A DNA stretch of 64,000 bases from Cephalotrichum gorgonifer (Eukaryota > Ascomycota > Sordariomycetes > Microascales > Microascaceae): NCBI GenBank assembly GCA_900312665.1, contig ONZQ02000002.1, positions 3,125,863-3,189,862 on the forward strand, in the 5' to 3' direction. The notes beneath the pieces are model-generated. The model saw nothing but the letters and a program-made list of their open reading frames with translations, made no database searches and was not told the DNA's origin. Below, one piece after another: positions 12,087-22,867 of this stretch. The translations under genes and the position numbers were made by a program. Every line of letters begins with the position of its first letter. The first letter of the stretch is position 1.

Positions 12087-12797
12087 TAGCAGCCGGCCCA
12101 AAGGGGGATGGGGATGTGTTTACAAGTGGAGGGATATAATATCCTGGAGTCCTTATAGCATTGGGTTTTACGACAGCGTTGCAAAGGGGCGGGGCTCTTG
12201 GGATCGTTGGTGTTGGGGTCTCGGGTAAGGAGTGTGTGTGGATTCTACTTTCTAGCTATAAAAGATGTAGTAGATAGGGTGGATGTGGACGTGGACGGGA
12301 GGGAGGAGGCTCCTTGGAGTTGTCTGGAGTTGGAGTAGGAGTTTTTTCTGTTCTTTTTTGTTAATAAGCGGCATCTTGTTCATAGTAGAGAATCGATCTG
12401 GTACAGGGTGATCTTGTCGGAGGTATAAACTTGCTACGTCCTTTTTCTGCAATTCCTTGGGTATTGGGGACCCAGGGACAGATCGAGATCGAACGGAGCT
12501 TGATTGTGAAGATGGCGGCGTGTTAGTATGGGGGTACAGGTACTACAGCGTCCACTATAATATAGCGGGCGAATATGTATCTTTACTCTTAAAATTCTCC
12601 ACCGCCCCCAAGCAAGCCGTCCCTCGTACCTAAATCATTGACGGGGACAGGTTTGACCCCACCTTCACTCAAAAACGACCTCCAGCTTCATAATTGGGAC
12701 AACACCACATACAATACATCCACACGCCCGCCCACCCACCTCACCACATCCCTCCCCCCCTTCTCCCCCAGAAATAAGCGACTCATTTCCCCTCACA
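12087..12797. other. Intergenic region, VPS4 3' end to prefoldin 6 promoter
   Basis: About 710 bp between tandem genes. The first half is GT-rich, with the look of a 3'UTR. The last 150 bp are CA/CCC-rich before the prefoldin start. No gene is visible. Confidence 0.45.
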
Positions 12798-13655
12798 ATG
12801 GATAAGCTACAGGTGGAGCTCCAGAGGGTATCAGCGGAATACCAGAAGCTGCAACAAGGTACCCACCACCCACCAGACCTCCCGTTTCCCTTTCCCTTGG
12901 AGGATCCATCTTTGCCGGCCCGGGGCCAGCTATTTGCATAAGGCACCTTGTGCCGGATGTTTTAAATAATGAGAACATGGCGAGATGATCAGATGGGGAA
13001 GGTGAGGAGAAAGGCAGCTGTGCTGACGGGTGGTGTGAGATAGATCTCGGAGAGGTGGTCCAGTCCAGGCAGAGGCTAGAAAGCCAGAGGCAGGAGAATG
13101 AGGGCGTCAAGGAGGTTTGTATCCCCCCCTTTTCATTTTCTACCTCCCTCTTCCCCAGCTGTAGGCGTTCCTGCCTCTAGATGATCTTTTTCGGGGGAAA
13201 CAACTCCTCCTATGAGGTCGTCCCCAACGCTAGGAGGTCCTCTGATGTATTCCATGAGAAGCAACGTACTGACGAGATGCGACCCGAAAGGAATTTGACA
13301 AGCTGAAGGAGGGCGAGGTTATCTACAAGCTCGTCGGACCGGTCCTACTCAAACAGGAGAGGTTCGAGGCGGAGGGGACTGTTAAGGGACGATTGGACTT
13401 CATCGGCAAGGAAATGTAATTGCCCCCTACTCTCCCTAACCTACCCCTCACATACCTACCCGGTCGCCCTTTGCCGATAATAAACGCAGCACTGACCCCC
13501 CCACCAACAGAGATCGCGTGGAGGACCAGATCAAGGACATCGAGAAGGTCATCGAGGGGAAGAAGGGCGAGATCATCCAGATCCAGGCGGCGGCACAGGC
13601 TCTCGCGCAGCAGCAGGCGCAGCAGTCGCAACAGGGCAAGCAGGTGGAGGCATAG
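12798..13655 (+). CDS. PFD6: Prefoldin subunit 6 (beta-type prefoldin)
   Basis: Four exons, 12798-12858, 13044-13114, 13291-13415 and 13511-13655, give 133 residues. Prefoldin is a six-subunit cytosolic chaperone that passes unfolded actin and tubulin to CCT; subunit 6 is a beta-type member. The protein is two coiled coils around a beta hairpin: the first helix starts MDKLQVELQRVSAEYQKLQ, the hairpin has VYKLVGP-type sequence IYKLVGPVLLKQ, and the second helix starts RVEDQIKDIE. A Gln/Ala-rich tail (QALAQQQAQQSQQGKQ) extends the C-terminus slightly past the usual length. Three introns for a 133-residue protein is dense. The intron-1 donor is the weak GTACCC, the intron-2 donor GTTTGT; the frame and the protein support both. 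Confidence 0.92.
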
Positions 13656-14152
13656 AAAGGGACCCGGGATTTTTAAGAGAAAAATATCAACTTCCCCTAC
13701 GTCACTTTTTTACACTTTTGACATTTACGGCCTTGCCTTCTTAGGCCGTTGCTCTGTCATCGGCCCTCCCTGAAATCATATAGGGGGGAAAGAGGGGAGT
13801 TCACCTCATACGATTGACGTCTTGGCGTCGGTCACGGATGCGAGGGGAACTATGCGGTGCCGCTGAGAAGAGTAGGTTCGTGCTTTCATTATGAACTGAT
13901 AGAGAGAATGTTCCCAGGAACATCTAAACTAGGAATATTTGGGGGCAAAAAAGAAAGGGGCTCGAGGAACTCCGAAGCGCCGAAATCAAGGAGCCTCGAA
14001 CGGGCCAAACAAGAGAGATCCCAGCCCAGCCCCCTGTAGCAGACGGAGTTCAAAACACGAACACATTGAACCTGCAACCTGCAACCTGCAGTATCCAAAG
14101 ACCAAATAAGAAGAAGAAAGGGGTAAAGTCCCCCCAACACCTATAAACCTCC
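13656..14152. other. Convergent intergenic region with a short AACCTGC tandem repeat
   Basis: About 500 bp between two stop codons. It contains three perfect copies of AACCTGC at 14069-14089. No gene is visible. Confidence 0.5.
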
Positions 14153-14923
14153 TCAATTCACCGGCAGGATCGAGAAACCCCACGGGAGCCCCATATTCCT
14201 CGGCCTCCCGACCTCGAAGCCGGGCATCGCGCCGTCCTCCCACCCCCCGGCGGCGGCGCCGCCCTCCTCCAGCATGCCCGCGAGCTCGAACTCGTCCCCG
14301 GCCCTCTCCACGACGCCCATCACCACGCCCGCGATCTCCTCCGCGCCGCCGCAGCAGCTCCCCCACACGTCGCTGGCCTCCACGGCGCCCAGGGCGGCCC
14401 TCCTCTCCTCGGAGGCCCTGAAGGCCTCGAGCTCGCGCGCGAACAGGACGTCCGTGACGACTTCCTCGCCTTCGAGCTCGGAGCCGAGCCTCTCGAAGAA
14501 GAGGACCAGGCCGGCGATGGCCTGGGCGAGGAGGGCGGCCTTGGAGGTCGGGGGGAGGGAGGAGACGAGCTGGGAGTGGGAGTCGAAGAAGAGCTTGGCG
14601 TCTGTGTCGAAGATGGCGTCGATGACGAGGGCGGGGGAGGAGGGGGACGAGAGGGGGAGGGAGGAATCCTGAGGGAGGGAGAAGGTGGACTGGGTTGTCT
14701 TGTAGGCCGTCTGGATGGCGGACCAGAGGGTTAGGTTGGGGGATATGGAGGCGTGGTGGTGGTCTGTTGTGAAGGTTGTTGAGAGGGCCGCGATGGTCGC
14801 TGGGGTGGGTGTTAGTCTTAGTGTAAGGATGAGGGCATCGTGGGGGGTGGGGAGGGTGGACTAACCTTTGGCCTTTTGGGCGAGGGTCTTAGCGGCCCGG
14901 TGTGTGGAAGTAGTGAGATCCAT
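14153..14923 (-). CDS. Conserved-looking hypothetical protein, 234 residues
   Basis: Two exons, 14923-14866 and 14799-14153, join in frame (donor GTTAGT, acceptor CCCCAG). I do not recognise the family. The protein starts MDLTTSTHRAAKTLAQKAK and looks mostly helical. There is no signal peptide or membrane segment. The middle has ALVIDAIFDTDAKLFFDSHS and AQAIAGLVLFFERLGSELEG, and the C-terminus is Gly/Glu-rich, ending PWGFSILPVN. The regular intron, the long GC-rich frame and helical amphipathic pattern support a real gene. It sits alone on the minus strand, followed upstream by a 2.5-kb gene-free stretch. Confidence 0.65.
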
Positions 14924-17420
14924 GGTAGTCTTGTTATCTTGGTAAAATCTGGAGATGTGGGATGTGTAGTTGAGCACTTGGTAAGTATGAAGTGGTGGAC
15001 AGATGACGGATGACGTCTTATATAAACAAATCTCAGAATTAGGAATAGAGGCCGTGGAAACGTAACGCCAAGGGTAGGTGAGCGCCAAGTGTAAAAGCCA
15101 AGGGAAAGAGGCCCTTGTTATATAAATCCTTTGCCACCGCTCCCACCTAGTCCAGTCCGCCCCTCCGGCATAACCTGTTGAGAGATAGACCCCCCTAATA
15201 CAAGCAGAGCCCAGCCTCATTAAAAAAAACAATGGGCCCATCGAGGGCCTGGTATTATGGGGTCACCGCTACAAGTCGATACGGACCGGGGGGGTGCAAC
15301 GACCGGACCTTCTGAGCCGTGTGTGTGACGGGGTGGCATGCGGCCATTTTCCCTCGCTGTCTTATCGTCCTGCCGCGTAAACTGTAATACGGACTCTCTC
15401 CACAATGGTAACAGAGCCTCCCGATTGGTTCTCCTCTTGTAGGTATCGTGAGAGCGGCGCGGGAATGTGGGTAAGATTTCTTATTGATATCTGGCTGGAG
15501 TCGGTCCGGAGAATACCAACCAAGGTGTTATGGCCCCGGCATACCGCCGCCTCGGAAAGGTATGCGGCTCTTCCTCTTCCTCCCAGGTTACGAGTATGAT
15601 AACTATTTACCATGATTTTTTTCATCTCTTTTTTTCCCTCAAGAAAAGAGTAAGAAGCCCGGGAATTTCCTTTCATTTCTCCGCCTTGCTGGGATAATAG
15701 CTAGCACCCGGGACTCTCTTTCCTAGAAAGGGAAATATTCCCTCTTACACGCTCTACACAGACCAGAGAGTGTCCAAGCTTTTTTTTTGGTCTGGCTGGG
15801 CTCCGTTTCCACCCGATGACAATCAAGGTGCGGAAATTTGCACACCCCGGGTATCCGGGACGGGACGGGACGGGAAAGCGAACCAAAAAGAAGAATAGAA
15901 GCCCCAAAGTATTAACAGGTAGGGAATACAAGGACGGATAGACGGCAGCAAAAGCTCCCCTTATTCGCCGTGATTTGCGGTGGGGTGGTGGGTTGTCTTT
16001 AATATCAGCTTCGCGCGGGCGTGTAAAAAAAAAAAAAGGAAGCACACGAGCAGATTTCAGCACAAGGATACATACGATAATAGGAGCACTACCATTATGT
16101 TTTCTCTTACGGGAATCAGCGAAGGAAATCATGGGACGAGAGGAGTGGCGGATCAAGTTGTTACTGAAACTTTTATAGTACCATTGGATCTCTTGGCTGG
16201 CCTGATGTGTTGCTTGTCAACGGACCATCTTGGTATCCTTGGGGCTGTGTCGTCTCGCCACTTTTGGTGTGAGATGGCCTCTTTTCTTACTCGGGCACCA
16301 ACAGCAGCTCCACGCCCTGGAGGTATGAACAGGGTGTCGTCGGAGAATACGGCCGGAGAATACCTGGCAGCGCAGCTGATCGGATTACCAGCCCTTCCCC
16401 CTTGTGTAACAATGGGCATCCTGTTAGATGGTATCCTCTACTACATGCAATACATACCTGCAACGGGAGGCTAGACAGGTGTGCCGGGAACCAGAGCTTC
16501 TGTGGAGGAGGTGGGGCATATGCCACGGCCAACTCTATGTTCCACCGGAGGACGAAGATGAGGCTTGAGAGTATCCCCCCGCGCCCCTCCCCTACATGTA
16601 TTTTTCCAGCAACGAAAGCTGCTTCCGCGTTCCGCATTGAACCACGTCGAGGTCCAGGAGGAAAAAGAGGCTGCCGGAGGGGGCCATCTCGCAGCTGGAC
16701 GAAAAGGTTCCGTGCATATATGCATATACGAGCATCATGATGATGATGAGGCGGCGAGACATGCCGATGAGGAAAAATGGATAACCGGCACTTTGAAAGA
16801 TCGCCATGAGACCAGACGGACAAACGTCCCTTCGCGAGCGAGCGCTTGTATATACCGGATGCGCGACGAAAGGAGCGGGATGCAACGAGACGATCTTCAT
16901 GGAACCTGGAGGTCCAGCCTCCCGCCATAGGCGCCTGCTTCCCTCCCATCTCCGGCTGCGTCTGGAATCATGTTGCGGACCGCTCCCGTGCCACACGCCC
17001 GTCCAGCTTTCGCAAAGGTTCCCCCGGTCCGCATGGCACCCCACGGGGGTTTAATATATGCATCTTACCACTGAGCTGCCGAGCATCCGATGGACGCCCG
17101 CGCTTGCTTCATTCACCTCCGGCACTCACTCCATTCTCAAGCTTTCTCTTTCCCCGTTCTGTTTCAAAAAAAGAGCAAGTAATTTTCCAAAGGGTGTAAG
17201 TTCATGGTTTCATTCCCGTTGAATTCATGGGGCCGTCCCGATCTAAAGCTACACGCAGTCCGCACACACGGTGTGCGCACGCAAAAAAACTATTCGACCG
17301 AAACCCAGGACAAATCCCTTTTTTTGTTTCCTCCCTGAGCCATCCCCCAAAAGAGCCGAAACTCCAATGTCATAAACCCTCATCCCTTCATTTTAAAATA
17401 AAAGTGATGAAACTACCACC
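14924..17420. other. Gene-poor intergenic region of 2.5 kb
   Basis: The stretch between the hypothetical gene and eS26 has only short overlapping frames on both strands, the longest about 220 codons at 16287-16949 with no protein-like pattern. A (cat/gat)n run lies near 16733-16748 and an A-tract at 16025-16037. The part near 14924-15100 would be the promoter of the minus-strand hypothetical gene, and the part just above 17421 the 3'UTR of eS26. No tRNA-like B box was found here. Confidence 0.45.
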
Positions 17421-18294
17421 TTACGCGGAAGCACCGGTCTTGCCACCCTGGGAGGGGACAACCTTCTTGCCGTCGCGGTTGTACCTGACCCTTGGCGGGG
17501 GCGCGCGGTTCTTGCGGCCGACCGTGGAGCGGACACTGTCGAGTACTGTTAGCAAAGTCTTGTTTCCAACTTACTAGACCAACATTCCCTCGTGTTGCCC
17601 TCCCCGTCTCCTTTCCCCATTTCTGAGGGCTCGGAAGCGGGAAAACATCCCCCCGTCCGCCGTGGTCATGCCACAGACGTAGACGTGGAACCCCCGAACG
17701 AGGGTAATCCCTCGTACATGGGGGAAGAGGACGAAAAGGGAAACCCGGGGTCCGTTGGCGTGGGACCGGGGGATAGGGTATGGTTGAAGTACGACCAAGG
17801 CTCGTCTGAAGCGCATACACGCAAGAGCGTGCCAGTCGTCACCCCTTGACGAACACATACCGGACAATCTTGCCATGGATGGCGCAAGAGACGCAGTACT
17901 GCAGCTTCAGGTACATCTTGGGTACAGGGTAGTCACTGCCGAAGACAGAGGCCTCGAGGATGTCACCTGTGGGGAGTCAGTGTTCGGTTCTCGTGGGTAA
18001 CAATGAGGGCTCGACTGCTTCGATTCGAACGAGAATCGAGGGCAGGATCGAGGGAGACCCAGGGGGATAGACGCACGAGTGGCGGCGGACTCAACCATGT
18101 TGCGGATGGTGAACCTCTTGATCGCCTTGTCCTTGGGCGTGCATCGCGAGCAGTTGGAGCAGCGGATGGGCTTGACGTGGCCGCGGCCCTTCTTGTTGCG
18201 GCCGCTGAGGAAACTCAGTCAGTATTTGACACTCCGAAGACCAAAGTCGTCAGGGAAAGCTTGATGCATACTTGTTCTTCCTCTTCTTAGGCAT
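17421..18294 (-). CDS. RPS26: 40S ribosomal protein eS26
   Basis: Four exons, 18294-18272, 18204-18077, 17966-17861 and 17535-17421, give 123 residues. eS26 is a small-subunit protein near the mRNA exit site. The N-terminus MPKKRKNNGRNKKGRGHVK, the zinc-binding cysteines in IRCSNCSRC, the YCVSCAIHGKIVR block and the RNRAPPP-like KNRAPPPRVRYN segment are all diagnostic. The first coding exon is only 23 nt, and all three coding introns interrupt codons. A probable 5'UTR intron spans about 18311-18365 (GTACGT donor, CTAACACAG end). It is divergent from the ubiquitin-eS31 gene. Confidence 0.96.
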
Positions 18295-19098
18295 GTTGGC
18301 GGTATCTGATCTGTGTTAGAAAAGACTGTGGATGGAGGAGGGAAGAAGTTTCGAAGTCCACGTACTGAGTTGGTGCTGGGGGGTTAGTAAAGAGAAGGTG
18401 TTTTTGGAAATCCAATTCGAAAGATTGAGGGCTTAGTAGTAATTCTTTTTAGGCGGGGTACATCCTCCGTTGTACCTCCCCTCGCCAATCAACGTACGCG
18501 CACATGCACCACACATCGCACCAAGCAGAGAGACCTCACCAGCCCAGGGCCGGATCATAAAACCCTACATCACGTGAGCGCGCAAATTTGTGAAACTGGA
18601 GGCAGGGCAGGCAGGCAGTGCCCCCACCCTTGCGGGCTTGCTGACTATTGGCTCCACCTATTTGACCCTCCCGCCCACCACCCTGATAAACTCGATTCTT
18701 TTTTTCATCAACCACATCTGAAGATTTGCTTAGGAAGGCAGTTTCGATATTGTCGAGGTACGTCTAAAGATGTGAACTCCCTGCCATGAGCGAGGGAGAG
18801 TCCCGAATAGTACGCTTCTGTGTTCCCTTACCTGCCCTCTCCTCTCCGCCGCGATGAGCTCGAGATTTCCATCCGGCATTTCGCGCAGCTCGTCGTCGCC
18901 AGGCGGCATCATACGGTTGGGTCGGTTCGTCGCGCCTCGGCCATGGAAACTTGGGAGAGGCGCGCACAACCAGACAGCCCGATGCCTGAGGGGCAGGTAA
19001 AGGGAGCGGAAAGACGATGTTCGGGATTCTTCCCTCGCGGTATTGCAAAAACACACAATCTGGGTGAGAATCTAACCTTTGAGATTCTGCAGGCAAAC
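18295..19098. promoter_or_regulatory. Shared promoter region of eS26 and ubiquitin-eS31, with two probable 5'UTR introns
   Basis: The 804 bp between two divergent 40S-protein genes contain a telo-box-like AAACCCTA at 18560-18567 and a perfect CACGTG E-box at 18571-18576, roughly midway between the transcription units. Each side has a likely leader intron: 18311-18365 on the minus strand and 18758-19092 on the plus strand (GTACGT donor, CTAAC at about 19072, TTCTGCAG end, six bases before the ubiquitin ATG). Telo-boxes are known in ribosomal protein promoters of several eukaryotes; a role here is inference. Confidence 0.6.
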
Positions 19099-19630
19099 AT
19101 GCAGATCTTCGTGAAGACCCTGACGGGCAAGACCATCACCCTCGAGGTTGAGTCCTCGGACACCATCGACAATGTCAAGTCCAAGATCCAGGACAAGGAG
19201 GGCATCCCCCCGGACCAGCAGCGCCTGATCTTCGCCGGCAAGCAGCTCGAGGACGGCCGCACCCTCTCGGACTACAACATCCAGAAGGAGTCCACCCTCC
19301 ACCTCGTGCTCAGGCTGCGTGGTGGTGGCAAGAAGAGGAAGAAGAAGGTGTACACCACCCCCAAGAAGATCAAGCACAAGCGCAAGAAGACCAAGCTCGC
19401 TGTGCTCAAGTACTACAAGGTCGACTCCGACGGCAAGATCGAGCGCCTGAGGAGGGAGTGCCCCAACGAGACCGTAAGCTCTTTTATCCTCCCCTTTCGT
19501 GACTTTTCTTCATGGAGAACTCGGGCTAACTCGTTGCCAAAAGTGCGGTGCCGGTGTCTTCATGGCCGCCATGGAGGACCGCCAGTACTGCGGTCGCTGC
19601 CACCTCACCTACGTCTTCGACAAGGCCTAA
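19099..19630 (+). CDS. UBI3: Ubiquitin - 40S ribosomal protein eS31 (S27a) fusion
   Basis: Exons 19099-19473 and 19544-19630 give 153 residues. Residues 1-76 are ubiquitin ([20 protein letters not shown] ... LRLRGG); the rest is eS31, with the basic [13 protein letters not shown] start and a zinc-ribbon split by the intron (one cysteine in ECPNE before it, CGAG and CGRCH after it). The fusion is cut after Gly76, releasing free ubiquitin and the ribosomal protein, whose fused form helps its own assembly into the 40S subunit. Ubiquitin Lys residues including K48 and K63 positions are intact. The start follows a probable 335-nt 5'UTR intron. The stop at 19628 lies right after FDKA. Confidence 0.97.
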
Positions 19631-20197
19631 ACGGCTGGCCTCTTGGATCGGTGGAGTGGAAGGGGAAACCAAAAAAAAATGGGGGTTGGGATGGATCGTG
19701 GTCTGAATTGGACGCGAGGCCATGGGGCGTTGGGGTGTAGCATAGGCTCACAGCATTCTCGGCTTTAAAACACGTCGGGTTCATGACTCAATCCGTTCTC
19801 GCCTCACTCTTGAATTCTCCGTGCCATGTGTGTTATGTGTCATGTGTGTTGTGCTGCTGAGTGATCTGAACACGGGGGCTGGGGCATAGACCTGGTAACA
19901 ATGTTACGCTATTGATATTCTCCAGCCATCCTGCTGCTCCACCACACTACGAGTGTCTAATAAACCGTGCCTGTGTGCCTACTGATACTCGCACCTGACG
20001 GACCTCCCGCATGCTCATAATGCCACCTAATGGCCTTGCCTATTCTCGAGCCTACAGGCCCCCCTTCCCCCCCCCTCCCCCCCCCCCCAAATGCTCACAG
20101 ACCAGCTGATACTCCACCTAACGACCTACCCCGTGCTCAAGACTACCGATACCCACCTAGTGACCCTCGTCCTATTTGAGCCTACAGCTCTCCCCCC
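19631..20197. other. Convergent intergenic region with a C-tract and a diverged duplication
   Basis: The region between the eS31 and chitinase stop codons holds both 3'UTRs, a C-rich tract at about 20058-20090 and a diverged tandem duplication (separate entry). No gene is visible. Confidence 0.5.
19982..20187. repeat. Two diverged tandem copies, about 80 bp each
   Basis: Copy A is 19982-20057 and copy B 20106-20187. Both begin CTGATACTC and end GAGCCTACAG, with CACCTA and TGCTCA blocks in the same order between them. The copies differ by many substitutions and small indels and are separated by a C-rich tract. Confidence 0.7.
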
Positions 20198-20959
20198 TCA
20201 GAACCCATTCCTCAGGTTATCGTACTTGCTCTGCGGGTACGTAATACAATTCTCGCCCTGCTGCAGGCCCTCGGCCCCTCGGAAGATGCCCGCCACGTTC
20301 GCGATGATACTCTGGTCCCCCGCCTTGTCCGAGCTGCTCTCCCACCACATGGCGCCGCCCAGCTTCCCCTTCTTGATGAACTCAGCCTTCTCCCGCGCTA
20401 TAGGGACGGTATCGTAACTAACGAAGGTCCGGCTGGTCGGGTTGAAGCAGTAGCTGGCCCCGATCTGCGAGTCGTTCACCTCCTGGGCGCCAGCGAGGGG
20501 CAGCTGCTTGTAGTCGTAGACGCCCTGCTCCCAGGTCCCCTGGCCGACCCCCTGGTAAGGGGTCCCGGGGCCGTCGGTGTTCTCGAAGGCGCGGCCGTAG
20601 AGAGGCATGCCAACGACGACCTTGTCGGGAGCGACGCCGGACTTGACGTAGTGGTCCAGGGCGGCGACGGTGGAGAAGGGGGTCGCGCCCGGGTTGCTGG
20701 TGGAGGGGTAGAGGTTCGCCTGGTGGCCGGCCTTCTGGTCCCAGGAGCCGGCGTAGTCGTAGGCCATCAGGTTCCAGAAGTCGAGGTACTGGTCCATGCC
20801 CTTGATGTCCAGCTTCTGGTAGTGCTCCGTGCCGGCGGGACAGGCGACGGTGAGCTCGAAGTGGTGGGCCCCGCCAGGCAGGGAACGGGAGTACTCGTCA
20901 AGGGCGTGACGGCAGGTCCGGAGGAGCTCCACGTAGTCCGAGGCCTCGGAGGGGTTGGC

Positions 20960-20993
<34 letters not shown>

Positions 20994-21505
20994 CCGTAGT
21001 GCTTGACGAGCTCGACGGCCGTGGCGGCGAACCTCTCGCGGCCCTGGGGCGTGCTGCAGGGGGCCTTGAAGTTGGGCGAGTAGGTCCAGCCGCCGATGGA
21101 GAGCAGGACCCTGAGGTTCCGGTTGCGCTTCTTCAGCAGGTTGAGCTGCTTGAGGCAGCCGTACAGGTTGGTGCCTACGTCGTTCCACGAGTCGCCCTCC
21201 CAGTGGATCTCGGCATCGGCCCAGCTGTCCGTGAGGTGACTGGAGGATTCCATGTTAGCTCGCCGTCCAGAGTTAGATTCGATTCAGCTATGGTGCTCGA
21301 CTTACACTTCACCATCGGGCTTGATGTTCCCAAAGGCGTAGAGGACATGGGTCAGATTGTCGAGGGGGAGGTCCTGGGGACGATGCTTCCGGGCGTAGAT
21401 GGCCCTGTATATCGACCACGCGTTAGCCGTCGAACTAGAATCTCCTTGGGATTCCCATGGATCTTACCAGTTGACAAAGTATGCGACAGTGCGGTAACCA
21501 CCCAT
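20198..21505 (-). CDS. GH18 chitinase, non-secreted type
   Basis: Exons 21505-21468, 21404-21306 and 21239-20198 give 392 residues. GH18 chitinases cleave chitin with retention, using the acid glutamate of the DxxDxDxE motif. Here the motif is DGIDIDWE, residues 130-137, with Glu137 as proton donor; the SIGGW block is at 93-97 and MAYDYAGSW lies further on. The start MGGYRTVAYFVNW places the first barrel strand right at the N-terminus, so there is no signal peptide and no binding module. This matches intracellular or autolysis-associated fungal chitinases (ChiB-like) rather than secreted ones. An upstream signal exon cannot be excluded, but none was seen in the 5' sequence. The C-terminus SQSKYDNLRNGF-like ending (PQSKYDNLRNGF) is typical. 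Confidence 0.93.
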
Positions 21506-22867
21506 GCTGACTTCTTGGGAGCGATGCGTGGGACGAAGGTTATCTCGGGACCCTAAGGGAGGAAAGGATAGCAAAACCAATAAAAGGTATATGAGATCGA
21601 TGATGAAGGTATTTCTGAATGGAGCTTGAGAATATGTTTGAGGGGGGTAAGATGCAGATGGTGGAGATCACCGGGGAAGGAGAGGTATATAAGTTCACCA
21701 CGATGCTCAGGAGATGGTGGTTTAAGGAAACTGCAGCTGAACAGCGTGACTAAATTGAAACATCAACCTGGAGGCACAAGATAAAAAAAAGAGTTGGAGG
21801 GTGAAAGAGAAGGGGGGGAACTTTTGTTTTCACGTGAAGTAGGTTTAGGTTGAGTTGGAGGAGGAAGGAAGTTATCATGGGGCCAGGGTCTAGCAAGCAT
21901 GGAAGGGAAGCTGCCCACTTATAAAAGTGAGGTGAGGTGAGGGGAAGGAGCTCCCCCCGCGCTACGCTACGAGTACTTACTCTGGACACATGAAAACTGA
22001 CTGACCCTCAGCCAACAGAGGACGCTACAACTACGGGGCAAAGACTTCGACCATCCTGCTATTGGCGGTGACAGCTCTTGACCACAAGACCTAAGGCCTC
22101 CGAGTCGCTGACCCTGGTAATAGCTTGCGCGGACGGCTTGGCTTGAGGCTTGGCCGGCGGTTCTGGGCGGGCGGCTGCGGCTGCGGAGCGGCTGGGGCGA
22201 GGGGCGAGGGGCGAAGGGGGAAGAGATGACGACGTCGCTCTGTATGTAGTCAGCACTACTGTTACTGCCGAGGACCAAAGTCAACCTCTTCCTCTCTCAA
22301 TGGCCACGGAGATGGATGCATGAGCAATTTCTTATATTTGAGGGTAATTTTGGTGTGGCGGCCGAGACACAGCATGAGAATTGGCGCCAAGGTGGTTGCA
22401 TAGTTCACGGGACGGATCTACGATGTTTCACCAGGGGACAAGTATGCTTGTTTTCTGGCGCATCCAACTAGGCGCCTGACACGATGGGGATCAAGATTCG
22501 GCAGGTTTCTGCTGAAAATAGCGCCGATCCGATATTGGAGTGAGGTTGCACAGTGTGGATGTGTGCATTCACCCAATTGCCATGTGAGGGTGGAGTGGGG
22601 CGCGGATGTGGGGCACCACCAGCCATCCAATGTTCACATAGTCGTTCGCGACTCCAATTTGGTCACGTGTAGATAATAAGCGATAAGCCAGTCTCCGAAT
22701 CCAGCCCATTGCGGGACAGCAAAAAAATTCAGCACATCGGCTAGGAAAAATTTCGACCAGCTTCCTGTGCTGCGTGACACTATCCTCACGACCCTGTCCC
22801 CTCCACACCACCCCAAACCAAGGCCTCAGAATCCCCCGGTCAGCAATTGCACCGACCCGACAGCAAG
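21506..22867. promoter_or_regulatory. Divergent intergenic region between chitinase and NOP56
   Basis: These 1362 bp hold both promoters. A TATATAA-type box lies at about 21685 on the chitinase side (read on the minus strand as TTATATACC). The NOP56 side ends in a C/A-rich leader (22795-22867). No other gene is visible. Confidence 0.4.

Noticed and set aside
16287..16949. 220-codon minus-strand frame in the 15-17.4 kb region, with an overlapping plus-strand 164-codon frame
   Set aside because: No protein-like pattern, no splice context and low-complexity runs; both strands are open for chance reasons.
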